The notes under the pieces: model-generated
Seen by the model: only the letters and a program-made list of their open reading frames with translations
Told to the model about the DNA's origin: nothing
The model's database searches: none
Program-made: the position numbers and the translations under genes
Part shown: piece after piece, positions 24,907 through 29,908 of the stretch
Numbering within the stretch: the first letter of the stretch is position 1
Layout of the letters: each line of letters starts with the position of its first letter
Assembly: GCA_020720185.1 (NCBI GenBank)
Contig: DYPB01000017.1
Span: forward strand, 1 to 29,908
Length of the DNA: 29,908 nucleotides
Direction of reading: 5' to 3'
Source: Flavobacterium psychrophilum
GTDB lineage: Bacteria; Bacteroidota; Bacteroidia; Flavobacteriales; Flavobacteriaceae

Positions 24907-26016
24907 TTACTGCTTTTCTTTTAATTCTACTTCAAAAATAATATTTGCATTTGGTGGCACTGCATTTCCTGCACCAGCCTCGCCATAGCCTAAATTTGTT
25001 GGAATGTACATAAACATTTTATCTCCAAAAGCCATTTTTGCAACACCCTCGTTAAAACCAGGAATAAATTGCCATTTTCCGGCCACACATTGCAACGGAA
25101 GATATTGTTTAGCATCTGCTCGGGCTTGATCAAATTTTCCGAAAGTTTGTGCAATTTGCTCAATTGAGGTATCAAAAAGTGTTCCATCTTCAAGATAACC
25201 AGCATAATCTACATATACTACACTACCATTTGTAGGTTTTTTCCCACTACCTTTTGTTATAAATTTGTAAATTAATCCTGATGGTGATTTTGTTCCATTG
25301 TTTTTAAATTGTGTAAATTCAGCAATTTTAGTTTCTATAATTGCTTTGTTTTTTGCATCATTAATTTTTGCATTTTCAGCATCTGCAATGGCTTGTACTT
25401 TTTGTCTTTCTATTTCTTTGGAGAAAAAATCGTTAAATATTTTTACGGCATCAAACTTTTTTGCAGCTTCACCCTTTCTAATAATTTTTACGGATTGCAT
25501 TTGGTCGCCAATTTCAATTTTATTAACAATTTGCATGGTATTATTAACCACTTGTGCAAAAATTGTATAACCACCATCTAAATTTGGAGCAGGTTTATAG
25601 GTTATAAAAAACTGACTCCCATTGGTGTCTTGTCCTGAATTTGCCATACCTACAACACCTTCTTTATCATATTTTAGATTAGAATTTTCGTTTTTAAAAA
25701 TATAGCCAGGACCGCCATTTCCAGTACCGTCAGGATCGCCTCCTTGTATTACAAAATCAGGCTCTACTCGATGAAAAATTAACCCATCGAAGAACATTTT
25801 ATTTTTATATTCATTGCTAACAAAAGCATTTTTTCCTTCGGCAAGGCTAATAAAATTGGCAACTGTTATTGGTGCTTTTTCAAATGCTAATTCCAAGAGA
25901 ATGACTCCTTTGTTGGTTTTAATTTCTGCATATAAACCATCTTTTAGGTTTTCGTGTTTGTCTTTACATGAAAACAATGTTGTTACTAACAACAGTAGGA
26001 TACTAATTTTTTTCAT
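24907..26016 (-). CDS. Cyclophilin-FKBP fusion prolyl isomerase, lipoprotein
   Basis: A 369-aa paralogue of the downstream isomerase, but with a lipobox (TTLFSC, Cys17). Cyclophilin domain about 27-190 with FHRVEPDFVIQGGDP and GSQFFITYK; the Trp found at PWLDG in its sister is Leu here (PNLDG), which in other cyclophilins affects cyclosporin binding. Coiled coil about 200-235, FKBP domain about 243-369 (YVDYAGYLEDGTLFDTS, FIPGFNEGV, IPTNLGYGEAGAG). Its start overlaps the end of gldI by 14 bases, so it is translated from the same message. Tandem duplication with later divergence is the simplest origin. Confidence 0.93.
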   Translation of the reverse strand: MKKISILLLLVTTLFSCKDKHENLKDGLYAEIKTNKGVILLELAFEKAPITVANFISLAEGKNAFVSNEYKNKMFFDGLIFHRVEPDFVIQGGDPDGTGNGGPGYIFKNENSNLKYDKEGVVGMANSGQDTNGSQFFITYKPAPNLDGGYTIFAQVVNNTMQIVNKIEIGDQMQSVKIIRKGEAAKKFDAVKIFNDFFSKEIERQKVQAIADAENAKINDAKNKAIIETKIAEFTQFKNNGTKSPSGLIYKFITKGSGKKPTNGSVVYVDYAGYLEDGTLFDTSIEQIAQTFGKFDQARADAKQYLPLQCVAGKWQFIPGFNEGVAKMAFGDKMFMYIPTNLGYGEAGAGNAVPPNANIIFEVELKEKQ

Positions 26017-26572
26017 TTTGAGGTTTTAATTCTTTTATTTTATTTTTTTCGATATTATTTAAGGTAACAGTACAAATTAATGGCTCATTAGCACCAATTT
26101 TTTTATCATCACCATGATATCCATAAGCGATATGTGATGGAAATAAAAAGGTTACTTTTTCGTTCTTTTTCATAATCTTTATGCCATTTTGCAATCCAGT
26201 CATGATGTTTTGTTTATCAACTACATAAGTCTGATTTTGTAAATCTTCTTCGCTATAAATAAGGTTGCCTTTTAAATCTTTTACTTCGTAATCAAAATAA
26301 ACAACATCTCCTTTTTTCGGAAAGATTGTATCATTTGAATTTTTATTGATATAATAATACCAATATCCTTTTTTTGAAGTAATGTATTTAATTTCTGGGG
26401 TGTTTTTAATTATTGCATTGATGGTTTTTTCTTCGCCAGCAACTAATTTTATGTTTCTCTCGGCTGATTCTTTCATAAAACTACCTTCGCTGTGTGATAC
26501 TGGTTTTCGAGCTTGTTGTTGGGAACAACTTACTAAAAAAAGGCTAACTAAAACTAATGTTATTTTTTTCAT
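26003..26572 (-). CDS. gldI: GldI-like FKBP-type prolyl isomerase lipoprotein
   Basis: A 189-aa lipoprotein (lipobox LFLVSC, Cys16) with an FKBP domain at about 85-176 (DVVYFDYEVKDLKGNLIYS, GLQNGIKIMKKNEKVTFLFPSHIAYGYHGD). Size, lipobox and place after a DHH phosphoesterase gene agree with GldI, needed for gliding motility and T9SS function in Flavobacterium johnsoniae, where it is thought to fold envelope proteins. The assignment rests on recall of the family; a generic FKBP lipoprotein is the alternative. It starts two bases after the DHH stop and overlaps the next gene by 14 bases. Confidence 0.82.
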   Translation of the reverse strand: MKKITLVLVSLFLVSCSQQQARKPVSHSEGSFMKESAERNIKLVAGEEKTINAIIKNTPEIKYITSKKGYWYYYINKNSNDTIFPKKGDVVYFDYEVKDLKGNLIYSEEDLQNQTYVVDKQNIMTGLQNGIKIMKKNEKVTFLFPSHIAYGYHGDDKKIGANEPLICTVTLNNIEKNKIKELKPQNEKN

Positions 26573-26574
26573 TA

Positions 26575-27585
26575 TTAATCTGTTATGTAAAGTTGTGCTA
26601 TAATTTCTTCAAATTTTTCAACGGTTTTTTCAAGGCTTTCATGTGATTTTCCTCCAGCTGCATTAATGTGTCCGCCACCCTCAAAATGTTTTCGTGCAAA
26701 CTGATTAACATCAAAATTCCCTTGTGAACGAAACGATATTTTTATCAATTTTTCATCTGAATGTTCTATAAATATTGCAGCAAATACAATATTTTTTATA
26801 CTCAATCCATAGTTTACAATCCCTTCGGTATCGCCTTTTTTATAATGATAACGATCTAATTCTGCTTGAGAGAGTGTTATATATGCAGTTCTTTTCTTGG
26901 TTTTAACCTTCATATTCATTAAGGCTTTTCCTAATAATTGCAAGCTATTATAGGAATTGTTTTGGTACAATAAACTCGGAATTTCGGTGTTTTTTGCACC
27001 AAGTTCTATCAATTCAGCAACAATTCTATGCGTTTTTGGTGTGGTTTTCGGAAACTTAAACCCCCCAGAATCTGTTAAAATTCCTGTGTAAATGCAGGTT
27101 GCAATATTTTCATCTATTAGTTCATTTTTACCTAAATAGGAAATAAAATTATAAACCATCTCACAAGTGGAACCAAAACTAGTATCAGAATAGGTATAAT
27201 TAGCATAATTATCTGGTGCTTCATGATGATCTATCATTATAAAAACGGATTGCAATTTGTTCAAAATTTGCTCCATTTCGCCTGTTCTATGCAAGGCATT
27301 AAAATCTAATGTGAAAATTATCTCTGATTCGGTAAGTATTTTAGCAACATTTTCCTTGTCTTTTTCATAAATAAAAACCTTTTCAGAGGCTGGAAGCCAA
27401 GCCAAAAAATCTGGAAAATCGTTTGGAGAAACTACAACAGGATGATGGTTTAAATGTGTTAAAAAATGATATAATGCAAGGGTTGATCCCATGGCATCAC
27501 CATCTGGCGAACGGTGTGGAATGATAGCAATTTTTTTGGGTGATGCTAATAAATGTAAAATAGATTTAATGTCGTTTTTATTCAT
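26575..27585 (-). CDS. DHH/DHHA1 phosphoesterase (NrnA-like)
   Basis: A 336-aa protein of the DHH/DHHA1 family, most like NrnA, which degrades short oligoribonucleotides and dephosphorylates pAp in organisms lacking Orn. Motifs: HRSPDGDAMGS (24-34), IIFTLDFNALHR, the signature MIDHHEAPDNY, and the C-terminal DHHA1 motif GGGHINAAGG. First gene of a four-gene operon with gldI and the two isomerases. The in-frame TTG at 27594 lies in the promoter box, so the ATG at 27585 is chosen; it sits only six bases after the box, which points to a leaderless or nearly leaderless message. Confidence 0.9.
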   Translation of the reverse strand: MNKNDIKSILHLLASPKKIAIIPHRSPDGDAMGSTLALYHFLTHLNHHPVVVSPNDFPDFLAWLPASEKVFIYEKDKENVAKILTESEIIFTLDFNALHRTGEMEQILNKLQSVFIMIDHHEAPDNYANYTYSDTSFGSTCEMVYNFISYLGKNELIDENIATCIYTGILTDSGGFKFPKTTPKTHRIVAELIELGAKNTEIPSLLYQNNSYNSLQLLGKALMNMKVKTKKRTAYITLSQAELDRYHYKKGDTEGIVNYGLSIKNIVFAAIFIEHSDEKLIKISFRSQGNFDVNQFARKHFEGGGHINAAGGKSHESLEKTVEKFEEIIAQLYITD

Positions 27586-27591
27586 AGTTTG

Positions 27592-27599
27592 CAAATGTA
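27592..27599 (-). promoter_or_regulatory. -7 box of the DHH-gldI-isomerase operon
   Basis: TACATTTG on the minus strand, perfect TAnnTTTG, ending six bases before the ATG at 27585, far closer than at other genes here (15-31). Confidence 0.55.
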
Positions 27600-27641
27600 A
27601 ACTTTATTTTTCGATAAATAAAAGCGGTAAATTCTAAAAAA

Positions 27642-27752
27642 TTAATCTCGTTTTGGAGCATTTTTTTTCTCTCTTTTTTCTTCTTTTTTCTCTTTAGCAG
27701 TTTTTAAAGGTTCTTTTTTAACTGCTTTTTTTGCGTCTTGACTTTTTCCCAT
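27642..27752 (-). CDS. Small Lys/Glu-rich protein (36 aa)
   Basis: A 36-aa frame from ATG: MGKSQDAKKAVKKEP, then alternating Lys/Glu (KEKKEEKREKK), ending NAPKRD. About half the residues are Lys, Arg or Glu; probably disordered and nucleic-acid binding, but function unknown. I recall short proteins starting MGKSxDxKKxVKKEP in flavobacteria, which supports a real gene. A box TAAATTTA (27770-27777, one mismatch to TAnnTTTG) precedes the ATG by 17 bases, the spacing seen at other starts. Confidence 0.6.
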   Translation of the reverse strand: MGKSQDAKKAVKKEPLKTAKEKKEEKREKKNAPKRD

Positions 27753-27875
27753 TTGTAATGTTTTTTGTCTAAATTTATTTTAGAATCTTATTTTATTGAG
27801 CAAAGTTATACAATAATGTTTCTATTTGCAATATTTTTTTAGAACTTTGTATGCTTATAAATAAAACAAATTATT

Positions 27876-29057
27876 TTGAACGATTTTAAAAAATATCAAG
27901 CTCAAACATCACCATATCCTTTAGGAATGCAAGTTTCTTATGCCAAGGGTAGTTATATATACGATATTGAGAACAAAAAATATCTTGATTTTGTGGCTGG
28001 AGTATCGGCAATTCCGTTGGGTCATCAAAATAAGAAGGTGAATGATGCGATTAAAAATCAATTAGATAAGTATTCGCATGTAATGGTTTATGGTGAATAT
28101 TCTCAAAGTCCTGCTGTTGAATATTGTAAGTTGTTATCTTCCTTATTACCAAATGGTTTGGATAAAATTTATCTTGTAAATTCTGGAACCGAAGCCTGTG
28201 AAGGAGCTTTAAAATTGGCCCGACGAGTTACTGGGAGGAGTCAATTAATTTCGTGCTACAATGCTTATCATGGCAATACGATGGGGTCAATGAGTGTAAT
28301 GGGATTTGAGGAACGAAAACAAGCCTTTCGCCCATTAATTCCAGATGTGGATTTTATTTCATTTAATAACGAAGCCGATTTGGAGAAAATTACTACAAAA
28401 ACAGCAGGAATTATATTAGAAAGTATTCAAGGAGGTGCTGGTTTTATTGAACCCAGTAATGATTTTTTGTTAAAAATTCGTAGCAAGTGTGATGCCGTAG
28501 GGGCAATGTTAATAATAGATGAAATTCAACCAGGTTTTGGACGAACTGGACGGCTTTTTGGTTTTGAAAATTACAATATAATTCCCGATATTATAATTAT
28601 AGGAAAGGGAATGGGAGGAGGAATGCCAGTTGGAGCTTTTGTATCATCGGCAAAAAATATGGATTTATTGATGAATAATCCAAAATTAGGACATATTACT
28701 ACTTTTGGTGGTCATCCTGTTATTGCTGCAGCATGTTTGGCAACTTTGAAAGAGATTACCGAGACAAATTTAATGCAACAAGCAGTTGAAAAAGAAAAAT
28801 TATTTCGTCAATTATTAATTCATCCATTAATAAAAGAGGTGCGTGGCAGAGGATTGATGCTTGCTATAATGACAGAGACAGCAGAGATAACCAATCAAGT
28901 AATTTTAAAATGCCAAGATAACGGTTTGATACTTTTTTGGTTGCTTTTTGAACCAAACGCCATAAGAATTACACCTCCATTAACAATTTCTGAAGACGAA
29001 ATTCGTGAAGGTTGTGCAATAATTATCAAAATTATGGATGGTTTGGACGAATCTTAA
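27876..29057 (+). CDS. Class III (acetylornithine/ornithine-type) PLP aminotransferase
   Basis: A 393-aa aspartate aminotransferase family (class III) enzyme. PLP-site features: NSGTEACEGALKLAR (102-116), YHGNTMGSM, IILESIQGGAGF, IIDEIQPGFGRTG with Asp215, and IIGKGMGGGMPVGAF with the Schiff-base Lys244. Class III includes acetylornithine, ornithine and 4-aminobutyrate transaminases; the substrate cannot be chosen from sequence, and no arginine-pathway genes lie nearby. The start codon is TTG (NDFKKYQ follows), with GAACTTTG (one mismatch to the -7 consensus) 26 bases upstream. The stop overlaps the convergent lipoprotein stop. Confidence 0.93.
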   Translation: MNDFKKYQAQTSPYPLGMQVSYAKGSYIYDIENKKYLDFVAGVSAIPLGHQNKKVNDAIKNQLDKYSHVMVYGEYSQSPAVEYCKLLSSLLPNGLDKIYLVNSGTEACEGALKLARRVTGRSQLISCYNAYHGNTMGSMSVMGFEERKQAFRPLIPDVDFISFNNEADLEKITTKTAGIILESIQGGAGFIEPSNDFLLKIRSKCDAVGAMLIIDEIQPGFGRTGRLFGFENYNIIPDIIIIGKGMGGGMPVGAFVSSAKNMDLLMNNPKLGHITTFGGHPVIAAACLATLKEITETNLMQQAVEKEKLFRQLLIHPLIKEVRGRGLMLAIMTETAEITNQVILKCQDNGLILFWLLFEPNAIRITPPLTISEDEIREGCAIIIKIMDGLDES

Positions 29058-29773
29058 ATAGGATTATATTCCGTTGATTTCCAATCCTTATCAGATAAAT
29101 TCACAAAATTATAATGCAGTTTATCCGTTTTGTCAAACCGACCATTTTTATTACTATCTTCAATAGATTTTAAGTACAGTCGATTTTGTGATTCTATAAC
29201 TTTCCAATTAATAATTTCTTGAAAATCAATAGATATTTTTGTAAAATTAGAACCTGAAATATCACTCAAATACAATGATTTTATATCATCTGTATCTAAT
29301 TTTCCATCGTTATTACTATCATTATCAGCAAGTAAATAGACCAATATTTGTTGTTTGGTTTTATTAGAATAATCTCTCAAATAAGTTACGGATTCTAACA
29401 ATATTTGTTTGTCAGTTAGTGTTGTAAAATCATCGGAATTAGATTTCTGAAATTTTAAATTTTCTAAATATCCAGTAATTTCATTTTCCATATTATTAGA
29501 AATAGTGAAACTTTGTTCTTCCATCCTTGATAAAGATTCGTATCTTGATATTCCGCCATCAAATGTGTTTAAATTACCAACAGGAAAAATTAAATATTTA
29601 GTCCCTTCAAATTGTATAGGCAAATCTGCCACTGTAATTTTTGTTGTATCTATTTTTTTAACAATAGTTTTTGGCAATTTATTATAAGTAACTTTTTGTT
29701 TTTGGACCTCGTTTTTACAACTTATAATTAAAACAAACCAAGTTAATAAAGCTAATATTTTAGGATTTTTCAT
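29054..29773 (-). CDS. Lipoprotein of unknown function with Ca-binding-loop-like repeats
   Basis: A 239-aa predicted lipoprotein (signal peptide MKNPKILALLTWFVLIISC, Cys19). Two acidic loops in the C-terminal half, DNDSNNDGKLDTDD and DSNKNGRFDKTD, match the DxNxDGxxDxxD pattern of dockerin/EF-hand-type calcium loops. The rest is unassigned. ATG 29773 is chosen because the -7 box is at 29789-29796. Monocistronic, convergent with the aminotransferase gene (stops overlap by three bases). Confidence 0.8.
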   Translation of the reverse strand: MKNPKILALLTWFVLIISCKNEVQKQKVTYNKLPKTIVKKIDTTKITVADLPIQFEGTKYLIFPVGNLNTFDGGISRYESLSRMEEQSFTISNNMENEITGYLENLKFQKSNSDDFTTLTDKQILLESVTYLRDYSNKTKQQILVYLLADNDSNNDGKLDTDDIKSLYLSDISGSNFTKISIDFQEIINWKVIESQNRLYLKSIEDSNKNGRFDKTDKLHYNFVNLSDKDWKSTEYNPI

Positions 29774-29788
29774 CTGTAATAGTTTTAG

Positions 29789-29796
29789 CAAATATA
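29789..29796 (-). promoter_or_regulatory. -7 box of the terminal lipoprotein gene
   Basis: TATATTTG on the minus strand, perfect TAnnTTTG, 15 bases before the ATG. Confidence 0.6.
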
Positions 29797-29814
29797 CAAA
29801 TTCTATTAACAAAA

Positions 29815-29842
29815 AAAAGCACCCAATTTTGGATGCTTTCTT
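29815..29842 (-). terminator. Terminator of a minus-strand unit beyond the right edge
   Basis: Stem AAAGCACCCAA / TTGGATGCTTT; on the minus strand it is followed by eight T. It implies that a minus-strand gene ends in, or just right of, the last 66 bases. Confidence 0.7.
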
Positions 29843-29908
29843 TGATATATATTTAGGTGGGTTCTATAAATTAGTTTTTTTGTAAATTTATTTTTTTACT
29901 GATGCTCT

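Noticed and set aside
29843..29908. C-terminal end of a minus-strand gene at the right edge
   Set aside because: A terminator implies one, but all three frames hit a stop in this stretch and none can be preferred.

Overview
The window looks like a chromosomal segment of a low-GC member of the Bacteroidota, most likely a Flavobacteriaceae/Flavobacterium-like species. The evidence is: Bacteroidota-type -7 boxes (TAnnTTTG) 15-31 bases before many starts and no Shine-Dalgarno sites; proteins with C-terminal type IX secretion sorting domains; a GldI-type gliding lipoprotein; and a DUF6029-like barrel, an archaeal-type prolyl-tRNA synthetase and a split transketolase, all as seen in flavobacteria. 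No rRNA, tRNA or CRISPR array was found.

Layout. 0-3 kb: transketolase N-terminal subunit and the ribosome GTPase TypA/BipA, each with its own promoter and terminator. 3.1-8.8 kb, minus strand: a two-gene operon for T9SS-secreted proteins (one carrying an Omp28/thioredoxin-like module), a FadL-type outer membrane protein and a low-complexity lipoprotein. 8.8-12.3 kb: proS and an ABC-F ATPase. 12.2-15.5 kb: an extracytoplasmic thioredoxin-fold cluster (Omp28-type lipoprotein, TlpA-like protein, DUF6029-like barrel). 15.7-18.1 kb, minus strand: two ABC ATPases without permeases and a SAM methyltransferase. 18.2-21.9 kb: an accessory-looking block consisting of a 311-aa protein of unknown function, a very AT-rich divergent control region with nested palindromes, an XRE-type regulator, and a two-gene ABC-ATPase plus PD-(D/E)XK-like nuclease module with its own promoter. 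21.9-23.1 kb: tgt. 23.6-27.6 kb, minus strand: an operon of DHH phosphoesterase, gldI and two cyclophilin-FKBP fusions, making an envelope prolyl-isomerase cluster. 27.6-29.8 kb: a tiny Lys-rich protein, a class III aminotransferase and a lipoprotein with Ca-binding-loop-like repeats.

Two things stand out. (1) Two 174-bp copies of a palindromic MITE-like element differ at one base. Both have 19-bp terminal inverted repeats and 3-bp target duplications (TTA and TAA), and they sit in two different convergent intergenic gaps; one junction falls inside a stop codon. (2) The ATPase/nuclease pair resembles ABC-ATPase-based phage-defence modules in layout, but its effector does not match any I recognise by name. 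It is the best candidate for an undescribed system here. All functional statements come from motif reading and recall; no database search was run.
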